Assembly: GCF_009861505.1 (NCBI RefSeq)
Contig: NZ_WTFT01000009.1
Coordinates: 1 to 64,000, forward strand
Source of the DNA: Pseudomonas izuensis
GTDB lineage: Bacteria; Pseudomonadota; Gammaproteobacteria; Pseudomonadales; Pseudomonadaceae
Length of the DNA stretch: 64,000 nucleotides
Direction: 5' to 3'
Shown here: positions 8,167 to 16,352 of the stretch, piece after piece
How the letters are laid out: each line of letters starts with the position of its first letter
Numbering within the stretch: the stretch's first letter is position 1
The notes under the pieces: generated by a model
Databases searched by the model: none
Told to the model about the DNA's origin: nothing
Seen by the model: only the letters and a program-made list of their open reading frames with translations
Translations under genes and position numbers: made by a program

Positions 8167-8299
8167 TTTACCTTCGTTGCGGGGCGCATTATGCCACAGG
8201 TTTTTATAAAGTGTTGATTTAATTGATAAATTTTTCAAAAAAATCTAAAAACCAGTGAAACGACGCGCCCAGCAGATACAACCGACAAACTTCAGGCAG

Positions 8300-8325
8300 A
8301 AAAAAGCCCGCGTTAGCGGGCTTTT
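8300..8325 (-). terminator. terminator between the two tRNA pairs
   Basis: AAAAGCCCGC and GCGGGCTTTT form a stem with a four-base loop, with flanking A/T runs. It lies 41 bases past the first tRNA-Asp, so each Val-Asp pair has its own terminator. Confidence 0.85.
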
Positions 8326-8365
8326 CCGTGGTGACCTGGCGTTCAGTGTTCCAGGTTACCGAATA

Positions 8366-8442
8366 TGGCGCAGCGGACGGGACTCGAACCCGCGACCCCC
8401 GGCGTGACAGGCCGGTATTCTAACCGACTGAACTACCGCTGC
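8366..8442 (-). tRNA. tRNA-Asp (GTC), copy 1
   Basis: A 77-base tRNA with anticodon GTC and encoded CCA, identical to the copy at 7999-8075. The 50 or so bases downstream are also nearly identical, which shows a recent tandem duplication. Confidence 0.97.
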
Positions 8443-8461
8443 GCGTAACACTTGAAACGAA

Positions 8462-8537
8462 TGGTGGGTGATGACGGGATCGAACCGCCGACATTCTGCT
8501 TGTAAGGCAGACGCTCTCCCAGCTGAGCTAATCACCC
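8462..8537 (-). tRNA. tRNA-Val (TAC), copy 1
   Basis: A 76-base tRNA with anticodon TAC and encoded CCA, identical to the copy at 8091-8166. It is the first gene of the leftward tRNA cluster. The promoter should lie in 8538-8640. Confidence 0.97.
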
Positions 8538-8697
8538 TTCGCTTCGGTGTGGCGCGCATTCTACGGAGCGACCCCACCTCTGGCAAGCACTTTTTTAATT
8601 AATTTTTTCATGCCTTCCAAAGGCTTAGAGAAGGGTTGGCCTATGGCACACGGAGGACAATAATGCCCGCCTTTGTATATAAGGAGAGACTCACCCC

Positions 8698-9618
8698 ATG
8701 TGGTTCAAAAACCTGCTTATCTATCGCCTGACCCAAGATCTGCCTGTTGATGCCGAGGCGTTGGAAACTGCACTGGCCACCAAACTGGCGCGCCCATGTG
8801 CAAGCCAGGAGTTGACCACCTACGGTTTCGTCGCACCGTTCGGCAAGGGCGAAGATGCGCCGCTGGTGCATGTCAGCGGTGACTTCCTGCTGATCAGCGC
8901 ACGCAAGGAAGAACGCATCCTGCCGGGTAGCGTCGTGCGTGACGCGGTGAAGGAAAAGGTCGAAGAGATCGAAGCCGAGCAAATGCGCAAGGTCTATAAA
9001 AAGGAACGCGACCAGATCAAGGATGAAATCATCCAGGCTTTCCTGCCGCGCGCCTTTATCCGTCGCTCGTCGACCTTCGCCGCCATCGCGCCGAAACAGG
9101 GCCTGATCCTGGTCAACTCGGCCAGCCCTAAACGCGCCGAAGACCTGTTGTCCACCTTGCGTGAAGTGATCGGTACGCTGCCGGTGCGTCCACTGACCGT
9201 GAAGATGTCCCCGACCGCGACCATGACCGAGTGGGTCACCACCCAGAAAGCCGCGGACGATTTCTTCGTGCTGGACGAGTGCGAACTGCGCGACACCCAC
9301 GAAGACGGTGGCATCGTGCGTTGCAAGCGGCAGGACCTGACCAGCGAAGAAATCCAGCTGCACTTGAGCACCGGCAAAGTGGTCACCCAACTGTCGCTGG
9401 CCTGGCAGGACAAGCTGTCCTTCGTCCTCGACGACAAGATGGTGGTCAAGCGCCTGAAGTTCGAAGACCTGCTGCAGGATCAGGCGGAACAGGACGGTGG
9501 TGATGAAGCCCTGGGCCAACTGGATGCCAGCTTCACCCTGATGATGCTGACGTTCGGCGACTTCCTGCCGGCATTGGTTGAAGCCTTGGGTGGGGAAGAG
9601 ACTCCGCAGGGGATCTAA
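8698..9618 (+). CDS. rdgC: recombination-associated protein RdgC
   Basis: 306 residues, close to the 303 of Escherichia coli RdgC. It begins [11 protein letters not shown], as the family does, and keeps the conserved [18 protein letters not shown] and ITEWVT-like (MTEWVT) segments and the C-terminal [24 protein letters not shown]. RdgC forms ring-shaped dimers on duplex DNA and limits RecA activity on the nucleoid. The ATG at 8698 has AAGGAGAG upstream. It is a single gene bounded by the tRNA cluster and a REP pair. Confidence 0.96.
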   Translation: MWFKNLLIYRLTQDLPVDAEALETALATKLARPCASQELTTYGFVAPFGKGEDAPLVHVSGDFLLISARKEERILPGSVVRDAVKEKVEEIEAEQMRKVYKKERDQIKDEIIQAFLPRAFIRRSSTFAAIAPKQGLILVNSASPKRAEDLLSTLREVIGTLPVRPLTVKMSPTATMTEWVTTQKAADDFFVLDECELRDTHEDGGIVRCKRQDLTSEEIQLHLSTGKVVTQLSLAWQDKLSFVLDDKMVVKRLKFEDLLQDQAEQDGGDEALGQLDASFTLMMLTFGDFLPALVEALGGEETPQGI

Positions 9619-9635
9619 AGCCTTGTGATCTCTAA

Positions 9636-9717
9636 TGTAGGAGCGAGCCTGCTCGCGATGGAGTGTCAGTCGCCCCTCTTTGCCTGACACTCCATCGCGA
9701 GCAGGCTCGCTCCTACA
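9636..9717. repeat. REP pair (REPIN) after rdgC
   Basis: GTAGGAGCGAGCCTGCTCGCGA and its inverted partner enclose GAGTGTCAG...CTGACACTC, so the whole 82-base element folds into one almost perfect long hairpin. It lies 18 bases past the rdgC stop and could act as a transcript end or an mRNA stabiliser. Confidence 0.93.
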
Positions 9718-9754
9718 GAGGGTTTGTGGCGTTACATAAATTAAGGATCAGGCC

Positions 9755-10720
9755 ATGCGCGCATTGGCTGCATTGAGTCGTTTTGTCGGCAACACCTTCG
9801 CCTACTGGGTACTGATATTCGCTGTGGTGGCGTTCCTGCAACCGGCATGGTTCATCGGCCTCAAGGGCGCCATCGTGCCGCTGCTCGGGGTGGTGATGTT
9901 TGGCATGGGCCTGACCCTCAAGCTCGAAGACTTCGCCGAAGTCGCCCGCCATCCATGGCGCGTGGCTCTGGGTGTAGTTGCACATTTCGTGATCATGCCC
10001 GGCGTGGCGTGGTTGCTCTGCCAGGCCTTCCATTTGCCACCGGAGATCGCCGTCGGGGTGATTCTGGTCGGCTGCTGCCCAAGCGGCACCTCATCGAACG
10101 TGATGACCTGGTTGGCACGCGGGGATCTGGCATTGTCGGTGGCCATCGCTGCCGTTACCACCCTCCTCGCCCCACTGCTGACGCCGGCGCTGATCTGGCT
10201 CCTGGCTTCGGCGTGGCTGCCGGTCTCGTTCATGGAATTGTTCTGGTCGATCCTGCAAGTGGTGTTGCTGCCGATCGTGCTGGGTGTCGTCGCCCAACGT
10301 CTGCTCGGTGATCGGGTTCGCCACGCCGTCGATGTATTGCCGTTGGTGTCAGTGGTGAGCATCGTGATCATTGTCACCGCCGTGGTTGCCGCCAGCCAGG
10401 CGAAGATTGCCGAGTCCGGCCTGCTGATCATGGCTGTGGTCATGTTGCACAACAGCTTCGGCTACCTGCTGGGTTACTTCACCGGGCGCTTGTTCAAGCT
10501 GCCACTGGCCCAACGAAAATCCCTGGCCCTGGAAGTCGGCATGCAAAACTCCGGGTTGGGTGCCGCGTTGGCCAGCGCGCACTTTTCGCCGCTGGCAGCG
10601 GTGCCCAGTGCGTTGTTCAGCGTCTGGCACAACATTTCCGGCGCCCTGCTCTCGACCTGGTTCCGTCGCATGAGCGAGAAACAGGACCGGGAAATCGCCG
10701 CTCAGCAAGCCATCGACTGA
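9755..10720 (+). CDS. BASS-family (bile acid:Na+ symporter-like) transporter
   Basis: 321 residues, with about nine to ten hydrophobic helices across its length, so an inner-membrane protein. Family signatures are GMGLTLKLEDF, the GCCPSGTSSNVMTWLARGD segment and EVGMQNSGLGAALA, the two crossing helices that bind sodium and substrate. Bacterial BASS proteins take up organic acids such as pyruvate or pantothenate relatives; the substrate here cannot be read from sequence. It is a single gene following the rdgC REP pair; next comes the sugE riboswitch. Confidence 0.9.
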   Translation: MRALAALSRFVGNTFAYWVLIFAVVAFLQPAWFIGLKGAIVPLLGVVMFGMGLTLKLEDFAEVARHPWRVALGVVAHFVIMPGVAWLLCQAFHLPPEIAVGVILVGCCPSGTSSNVMTWLARGDLALSVAIAAVTTLLAPLLTPALIWLLASAWLPVSFMELFWSILQVVLLPIVLGVVAQRLLGDRVRHAVDVLPLVSVVSIVIIVTAVVAASQAKIAESGLLIMAVVMLHNSFGYLLGYFTGRLFKLPLAQRKSLALEVGMQNSGLGAALASAHFSPLAAVPSALFSVWHNISGALLSTWFRRMSEKQDREIAAQQAID

Positions 10721-10766
10721 TCCGAAACTTGATCCCCGGATTAATGCTGGGCACTATATTGCGCAA

Positions 10767-10818
10767 CGCGGGGACGACCCCGCGGCTCGATCGAGTCATT
10801 AATCTGGGGACGACCCCG
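10767..10818 (+). ncRNA. guanidine-II (mini-ykkC) riboswitch
   Basis: Two small hairpins with identical GGGG-ACGA-CCCC cores: the first at 10767-10784 (GCGGGGACGACCCCGC), the second at 10806-10817, separated by about 20 bases. Paired stems with ACGR loops define the mini-ykkC class, which binds guanidine as a loop-loop dimer. The ribosome binding site GGAGG of sugE lies ten bases after the second hairpin. This spacing fits control of translation: the RNA frees the site when guanidine is bound. Confidence 0.93.
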
Positions 10819-10838
10819 TCAATCGATGGAGGTCACTG

Positions 10839-11153
10839 ATGTCCTGGATCATTCTGTTTTTCGCCGGCCTGTTCGAAGTCGGCTGGGCCGTCGGCCTGAA
10901 GTACACCGACGGTTTCAGCCGTCCGCTCCCCACCGCCCTCACCGTCGCGGCCATGGCTGTCAGCCTTGGCTTGCTGGGCCTTGCCATGAAGGAATTGCCG
11001 CTGGGCACGGCCTATGCCATCTGGACCGGTGTGGGTGCGGTGGGTACGGTGATTGCCGGCATCATTCTGTTTGGTGAGTCGATGGCATTGGTGCGGTTGG
11101 CCAGTGTGGCGTTGATCATTACCGGGTTGGTCGGGCTCAAGGTTAGCGCTTAG
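10839..11153 (+). CDS. sugE: SMR-family guanidinium exporter SugE/Gdx
   Basis: 104 residues, four transmembrane helices, and the SMR hallmark glutamate in helix 1 ([19 protein letters not shown], Glu13). The sequence [25 protein letters not shown] matches the SugE/Gdx subgroup rather than the EmrE subgroup. Gdx proteins exchange guanidinium for two protons as dual-topology dimers. Position directly behind a guanidine-II riboswitch supports guanidinium as the true substrate rather than quaternary ammonium compounds. It is a single-gene unit ending at a REP pair. Confidence 0.95.
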   Translation: MSWIILFFAGLFEVGWAVGLKYTDGFSRPLPTALTVAAMAVSLGLLGLAMKELPLGTAYAIWTGVGAVGTVIAGIILFGESMALVRLASVALIITGLVGLKVSA

Positions 11154-11162
11154 GCATCTACC

Positions 11163-11260
11163 GCCATCGCGGGCAAGCCTTGCTCCCACAGGTTTTGTGT
11201 TGTGCTCACAATATGTGTCACACCATCAATCCCTGTGGGAGCAAGGCTTGCCCGCGATGA
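11163..11260. repeat. REP pair (REPIN) between sugE and the aas-like gene
   Basis: CATCGCGGGCAAGCCTTGCTCCCAC and its inverse GTGGGAGCAAGGCTTGCCCGCGATG, with a 40-base centre. It lies between two convergent genes, of the GCGGGCAAGCC variant. Confidence 0.92.
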
Positions 11261-11278
11261 GTCCTGCACAAACACCGA

Positions 11279-13153
11279 TTACCTGACTGTCCCACGCAAA
11301 TCCCCCACCAACGCCTGCAACCTGGCAGGCTCCGCCACCTCGACCGCCACCGCCGGTCCCGCCACCAACGTCACCCGCGACCACAACCGGCGAAACAGCC
11401 CCTTGCCCGGATCGCGACTGAAGAAACTCCCCCACAACCCCTGCAAGGCCAAGGGAATCACCGGCACCGGTGTTTCTTCGAGAATCCGCGTCAGCCCGCC
11501 TTTGAACTCATTGATTTCGCCATCGGCAGTCAATTTCCCCTCGGGAAAAATGCACACCAACTCGCCATCCTTCAGATACCGGGCAATGCGCGTGAAGGCT
11601 TTTTCGTAGATCTGGATATCTTCCTGACGTCCCGCAATCGGAATGGTCCCGGCCGTGCGAAAGATGAAGTTCAACACCGGCAGGTTGTAGATTTTGTAGT
11701 ACATCACAAAGCGAATCGGCCGACGCACCGCACCGCCAATCAGCAAGGCATCGACGAACGACACGTGGTTGCACACCAGCAGCGCCGCGCCTTCACCGGG
11801 GATCAGGTCGAGGTTGCGATGCTCCACGCGGTACATGGAATGGCTGAGCAGCCAGATCATGAAACGCATGGTGAACTCGGGGACGATCTTGAAGATGTAG
11901 GCGTTGACGCCGATGTTCAGCAACGACACCACCAGGAACAGCTGCGGGATCGACAGCTTGACCATGCTCAGCAAAATGATCGAGACAATCGCCGACACCA
12001 CCATGAACAACGCATTGAGAATATTGTTGGCGGCAATGACCCGTGCCCGCTCGTTCTCGGCGGTGCGAGACTGGATCAGCGCGTACAGCGGCACGATGTA
12101 GAAACCACCGAACACCCCCAGGCCAAGGATGTCGAGCAACACCAGCCAGGTGTGGCCGAACCCGAGAATCTCGATCCAGCCATGCCCTGCAACACTGTCC
12201 GGAATCCCCCCGGAATGCCACCACAGCAGCAATCCGAACACGGTCAGGCCGAACGAGCCGAACGGCACCAGGCCGATCTCGACTTTGCGCCCGGAGAGCT
12301 TCTCGCAGAGCATCGAACCCACGGCGATACCGACCGAGAACACCGTCAGAATCAGCGTCACCACGGTTTCATCACCGTGCATCCACTCCTTGGCATACGC
12401 CGGGATCTGTGTCAGATAAATCGCCCCGACGAACCAGAACCATGAGTTGCCGACAATCGAGCGCGACACCGCAGGAGTTTGTCCCAGGCCGAGTTTCAGC
12501 GTGGCCCAGGACTGGCTGAAAATGTTCCAGTTCAGGCGCATTTGCGGCGAAGCCGCCGCCGCCCGCGGAATACCACGGCTGGCCAGGTAGCCGAGCACGG
12601 CGATGCCGATGATCGCGGTGGAAACGACCGGTGCGTAATGACTGGACGACATCATGATCCCGGCACCGATGGTCCCGGCCAGGATCGCCAGGAAGGTGCC
12701 CATTTCCACCAGACCGTTGCCACCGACCAACTCATCTTCACGCAAGGCCTGGGGCAGGATCGAGTATTTCACCGGCCCGAACAGCGCCGAGTGGGTGCCC
12801 ATGGCAAAGAGTGCCACCAACATCAGCGACAAGTGATCGAACATGAAACCGATCGCGCCGACCGCCATGATGGCGATTTCCCCAAGCTTGATCAGACGGA
12901 TCAACGCGTCCTTGGCGAATTTTTCCCCGAACTGCCCGGCCAGTGCCGAGAACAGAAAGAACGGCAGGATGAACAGCAGCGCACACAGGTTGACCCAGAT
13001 CGAACGGTCACCTTCGAGGGTGAGCTTGTACAAAATGGCGAGGATCAACGATTGCTTGAAGATGTTGTCGTTGAACGCCCCGAGGGATTGGGTCACGAAG
13101 AACGGCAGGAAGCGCCGGGTGCGCAGCAAGGTGAACTGTGAGGGGTGACTCAT
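11279..13153 (-). CDS. MFS (LplT-like)/PlsC acyltransferase fusion, Aas-like without ligase domain
   Basis: 624 residues. Residues 1 to about 405 are an MFS permease of the LplT lysophospholipid-flippase type (LLRTRRFLPFFVTQSLGAFNDNIFKQS). Residues about 430-624 are a PlsC/1-acylglycerol-phosphate acyltransferase domain with NHVSFVD (the HX4D catalytic pair, His463 and Asp468) and FPEG. In enterobacteria LplT is separate and Aas has an acyl-ACP synthetase part after PlsC; here the synthetase part is absent. The likely job is inward flipping and re-acylation of lysophospholipids. It is an inner-membrane protein, alone on the minus strand. Confidence 0.9.
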   Translation of the reverse strand: MSHPSQFTLLRTRRFLPFFVTQSLGAFNDNIFKQSLILAILYKLTLEGDRSIWVNLCALLFILPFFLFSALAGQFGEKFAKDALIRLIKLGEIAIMAVGAIGFMFDHLSLMLVALFAMGTHSALFGPVKYSILPQALREDELVGGNGLVEMGTFLAILAGTIGAGIMMSSSHYAPVVSTAIIGIAVLGYLASRGIPRAAAASPQMRLNWNIFSQSWATLKLGLGQTPAVSRSIVGNSWFWFVGAIYLTQIPAYAKEWMHGDETVVTLILTVFSVGIAVGSMLCEKLSGRKVEIGLVPFGSFGLTVFGLLLWWHSGGIPDSVAGHGWIEILGFGHTWLVLLDILGLGVFGGFYIVPLYALIQSRTAENERARVIAANNILNALFMVVSAIVSIILLSMVKLSIPQLFLVVSLLNIGVNAYIFKIVPEFTMRFMIWLLSHSMYRVEHRNLDLIPGEGAALLVCNHVSFVDALLIGGAVRRPIRFVMYYKIYNLPVLNFIFRTAGTIPIAGRQEDIQIYEKAFTRIARYLKDGELVCIFPEGKLTADGEINEFKGGLTRILEETPVPVIPLALQGLWGSFFSRDPGKGLFRRLWSRVTLVAGPAVAVEVAEPARLQALVGDLRGTVR

Positions 13154-13246
13154 CTTCCATGTGTCCCTGATTTAGAGAAAGGCCTGAATACAATGCTTGG
13201 AATATCGCACGTCGATCCAGGCCACACATTACCGAAAATTTGCCGG

Positions 13247-14398
13247 TTATTTCTTTAATCCCGCAATACAAGGCGAGACAAACAACTCGCCCCGCCACGC
13301 GCCTTGCACGGTGCGTTTGCCGACAATCAGCCACATCACCGCCAGCAACGTCACCAGCACACAGCCAAAGACACTGAAAAACGTCAGGTGCAGCGTGCTG
13401 GCCAGTTTCAACGTCGCCAGAGAATAGACGCCCAACGGGAAGGTAAAGCCCCACCAGCCGAGATTGAAAGGAATACCGGCGCGCAGATAACGCAGGGTGA
13501 TCAATACCGCCATCAGCATCCACCACAGACCAAAGCCCCACAGCGTGATGCCGGCGACCAGGCCCAGGCCGGCCGCGATTTCACCCATACCAGGCAAACC
13601 ATTGGCGGCGAAAATCGCCGGAGCGTCGGCCCCCAGCAGCAACATGCCCAGCGCACCCGTGCCAATAGGTCCAAGCGCCAGCCAGCTGGAGGCAGCCATG
13701 TTTTCGTGAGGCAGTTTATGCAGCGCCATGCGCAGCAACAGAATGGTCAGAATGCTGAACGCCACAGGCAGGGAAAATGCCCAGAGCACGTAACTGGTCA
13801 CCAGCACCACCAGTTGCGAATGGGCATCGGCCAGATGCGGCGCCAGCAGGCCACCGCTGGCAGCCGCCACTTCCGCCGCCACCACCGGCAACAGCCACAC
13901 GGCGGTCATCTGGTCGATGCTGTGTTCCTGACGGGTGAACATCATGTAGGGAATCAGCACCCCACACGCCAGCGACATCGCCACATCCAGCCACCACAAG
14001 GCTTCCGCGAGCTGAACCACGCCATCACCCCAACGCGGCAGGCCGAACACCAGGAAGCCATTGATGATGGTCGCCAGGCCCATGGGAATGGTGCCGAAAA
14101 ACATCGAAACCGTGGAGTGGCCGAAAATACGCCGCGCCTCATCGAAAAACAGCACCCAACGCGCCGCGTACAGCGCCGTGAATAACAGGAACAGCAGGAT
14201 ATTGAACTGCCAAAGGGCTTCGGCAATGGCGTGCAGAACGGGATTAACGACGGGCAATTGCGCCAGCGCCAAGGCCAGCACTCCGGTGCCCATGGTGGCG
14301 GCGAACCAGTTCGGGGTGAACTGGCGAATGACTTCGCGCGGGTGCTGTAAATGGCGAAAAGGCTTGATACCGGGTTTGGCAGTGTGGGTGCATGTCAT
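13247..14398 (-). CDS. TDT-family (TehA/SSU1-like) membrane exporter
   Basis: 383 residues with ten hydrophobic helices. The N-terminal FTPNWFAATMGTGVLALAL motif is diagnostic of the tellurite-resistance/dicarboxylate transporter family. The pore phenylalanine region and NLGWWGFTFPLGVYSLATLKLA near the C-terminus are also conserved. Members include the yeast sulfite pump Ssu1, TehA and plant SLAC1 anion channels. The ATG at 14398 is preceded by AGGAG. The best guess is export of sulfite or a small organic acid. The neighbouring genes give no clue. Confidence 0.87.
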   Translation of the reverse strand: MTCTHTAKPGIKPFRHLQHPREVIRQFTPNWFAATMGTGVLALALAQLPVVNPVLHAIAEALWQFNILLFLLFTALYAARWVLFFDEARRIFGHSTVSMFFGTIPMGLATIINGFLVFGLPRWGDGVVQLAEALWWLDVAMSLACGVLIPYMMFTRQEHSIDQMTAVWLLPVVAAEVAAASGGLLAPHLADAHSQLVVLVTSYVLWAFSLPVAFSILTILLLRMALHKLPHENMAASSWLALGPIGTGALGMLLLGADAPAIFAANGLPGMGEIAAGLGLVAGITLWGFGLWWMLMAVLITLRYLRAGIPFNLGWWGFTFPLGVYSLATLKLASTLHLTFFSVFGCVLVTLLAVMWLIVGKRTVQGAWRGELFVSPCIAGLKK

Positions 14399-14503
14399 GA
14401 CGAACTCCTGTCCTCTGGTGAGGTAGAGCCCATCATAGATCTGAATAGAATATCGATATAACGGGTAATATCTCTAAGTGTTATCTATTTTACAAATAAG
14501 CGA

Positions 14504-15403
14504 CTAAGCCATCCCGGCGAACAACTCAGCCAACCAATCGATAAACACACGCACTCTATTGCTCAAGTGGCGGTTCGGCGGGTACAGCACGTGAAACGGA
14601 TAACGCGCTGGCTGCCAATGCTGAAGAATCGGCACCAGCTCACCGCGCTCGATGTGCGGTTGTACGGTGTACGTAAAGGTATGAATCACTCCGAGACCTG
14701 CCAGCCCCGCCGCCAAATGCGCGTTGCTTTCATTGACACTGATGAGGCCACGCGCCTGAATTTCGATTTTCTCGCCGTTGCGCTCGAAACGCGCCGGCAT
14801 CACCCGCCCCGTGCGGGCCGAGTGATAGCTGATGATTCGGTGATGTTTTTCCAGGTCCCGGGGATCAGTCGGTGTACCGAAACGCGCCAGGTAAGCCGGC
14901 GTTGCGCAGGTGGTCCAGCTCGACAGACCCAACGGACGCGCCACCAGAGACAACTCGGTCAACGGGCCGCCGCGAATCACGCAATCGACATTTTCGCTGA
15001 TCAAATCCACTGACCGGTCGCTGACACCCAGATCAATCTGGATGTCCGGGAAACGCTCATGGAAATCCGGAAGGGCCGGAATGATCAGGATGCTGGCTAC
15101 CGAGCCTCCGACATCGACCCGGATCCGCCCTCGCGGACGCCCTTGGGCACTGGCGAAACTGTTGTCCAGGTCATCCAGCTCAACCATCAATTGCAAGGCG
15201 CGCTCGTAGTAGGCCATGCCGTCCGCTGTCACCGTCAAGCGGCGGGTGGTGCGTTGCAGCAAGCGCACACCGAGGTGTTCTTCCAGTTCGGCCACCAGTT
15301 TGCTGACCGAGGTCTTGGGCAGGTTCAGGGAATCGGCGGCCCGGGTAAAGGATCCAGCCTGTACGACACGGGCGAAGACGCGCATGGCCAGCAATTGATT
15401 CAT
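14504..15403 (-). CDS. LysR-family transcriptional regulator
   Basis: 299 residues. It has an N-terminal winged HTH (MRVFARVVQAGSFTRAADSLNLPKTSVSKLVAELEEHLG, residues about 7-46) followed by the LysR linker (RLLQRTTRRLTVT) and a periplasmic-binding-protein-like effector domain. The sequence type (YFERALQ-like, LIDWLAELFAG ending) is that of the large group of one-gene LysR repressors beside oxidoreductases. The ATG at 15403 with GAGGG is preferred over an upstream TTG. It is divergent from the SDR gene at 15562, the expected target; the shared promoter is 15404-15561. Confidence 0.9.
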   Translation of the reverse strand: MNQLLAMRVFARVVQAGSFTRAADSLNLPKTSVSKLVAELEEHLGVRLLQRTTRRLTVTADGMAYYERALQLMVELDDLDNSFASAQGRPRGRIRVDVGGSVASILIIPALPDFHERFPDIQIDLGVSDRSVDLISENVDCVIRGGPLTELSLVARPLGLSSWTTCATPAYLARFGTPTDPRDLEKHHRIISYHSARTGRVMPARFERNGEKIEIQARGLISVNESNAHLAAGLAGLGVIHTFTYTVQPHIERGELVPILQHWQPARYPFHVLYPPNRHLSNRVRVFIDWLAELFAGMA

Positions 15404-15561
15404 GGTCAACCCTCAGTCGAAGAGCCCTGAGTATTGTCCACAACCATGTACAAACAAACCCGATTCTGGTGATTTTTCTGCCGAATCGTCAGGCATAGAG
15501 TGGCTTCAACGGTGCACATCAGCGCCGAACTCTTCCCACACGACTCTCGGAGATTCACCGC

Positions 15562-16311
15562 ATGAGCAGCACTCTCAAAGGCAAAGTCGCACTGATCACC
15601 GGCGGCACTACTGGCATTGGCCTGGCCTCGGCTCAAGCCTTCGTTGACCAGGGCGCCACAGTATTCATCACCGGTCGCCGTCAGGCGGAACTGGATGCGG
15701 CCGTTCGCAGCATCGGCCAGAACGTCACTGGCATTCAGGGTGATGTGTCGAACCTTGATGACCTGGACCGGATTTTCGAAGTGATCAAAGCCAGGGCTGG
15801 TCATCTGGACATCGTTTTTGCCAACGCCGGTGGCGGAGACATGTTGGCGCTGGGGGCGATCACCGAAGAACATTTCGACCGGATTTTCGGCGTCAACGTC
15901 AAAGGCCTGCTGTTCACCGTGCAGAAGTCCCTGCCCCTGCTCAAGGACGGTGGCTCGGTGATCCTCACCGCATCGACCACTGCGACCAAAGGCACGGAAA
16001 ACTTCAGTGTGTACAGCGCCAGCAAGGCCGCAGTACGCAACTTTGCACGGTCATGGTTGCTGGATCTGAAGGCGCGCAGGATTCGGGTCAACGTGATCAG
16101 TCCAGGGCCGATTCACACCCCTGGCCTGACCGAGCTCGCGCCGGAGGATCAACGACAAGGCCTGCTCGATTATCTGAGCAGCCAAGTGCCAATGGGCCGC
16201 CTCGGGTCGCCATCGGAAGTGGGTAAAGCCGCGGTATTCCTGGCCTCGGACGACAGCAGTTTCATCAACGGTATTGAATTGTTTGTAGACGGAGGGTTTG
16301 CGCAGATCTAA
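15562..16311 (+). CDS. short-chain dehydrogenase/reductase (SDR)
   Basis: 249 residues, classical SDR. The NAD(P)-binding TGGTTGIG is at about residues 13-20, NAGG at about 88-91, and the catalytic Ser-Tyr-Lys is present as ASTTAT.., YSASK (Tyr152, Lys156 approximately). GRRQAEL after strand 2 suggests a preference for NADPH. The C-terminal end, FVDGGFAQI, is typical. The substrate is unknown. It is divergent from and probably controlled by the LysR regulator at 14504-15403. An intrinsic terminator follows at once. Confidence 0.92.
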   Translation: MSSTLKGKVALITGGTTGIGLASAQAFVDQGATVFITGRRQAELDAAVRSIGQNVTGIQGDVSNLDDLDRIFEVIKARAGHLDIVFANAGGGDMLALGAITEEHFDRIFGVNVKGLLFTVQKSLPLLKDGGSVILTASTTATKGTENFSVYSASKAAVRNFARSWLLDLKARRIRVNVISPGPIHTPGLTELAPEDQRQGLLDYLSSQVPMGRLGSPSEVGKAAVFLASDDSSFINGIELFVDGGFAQI

Positions 16312-16324
16312 CTCCGGACAACAA

Positions 16325-16352
16325 AACGGCGCCTCTCGAGGCGCCGTTATTT
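16325..16352. terminator. bidirectional terminator between SDR and MFS genes
   Basis: AACGGCGCCTC and GAGGCGCCGTT form a perfect 11-bp stem with a two-base loop, followed by TATTTAT on the plus strand and flanked by AAAA on the other side. It serves both convergent genes. Confidence 0.85.

Noticed and set aside
8641..9690. 349-codon open frame opposite rdgC
   Set aside because: It is a shadow of rdgC: Gln/His/Phe-rich and no family features.
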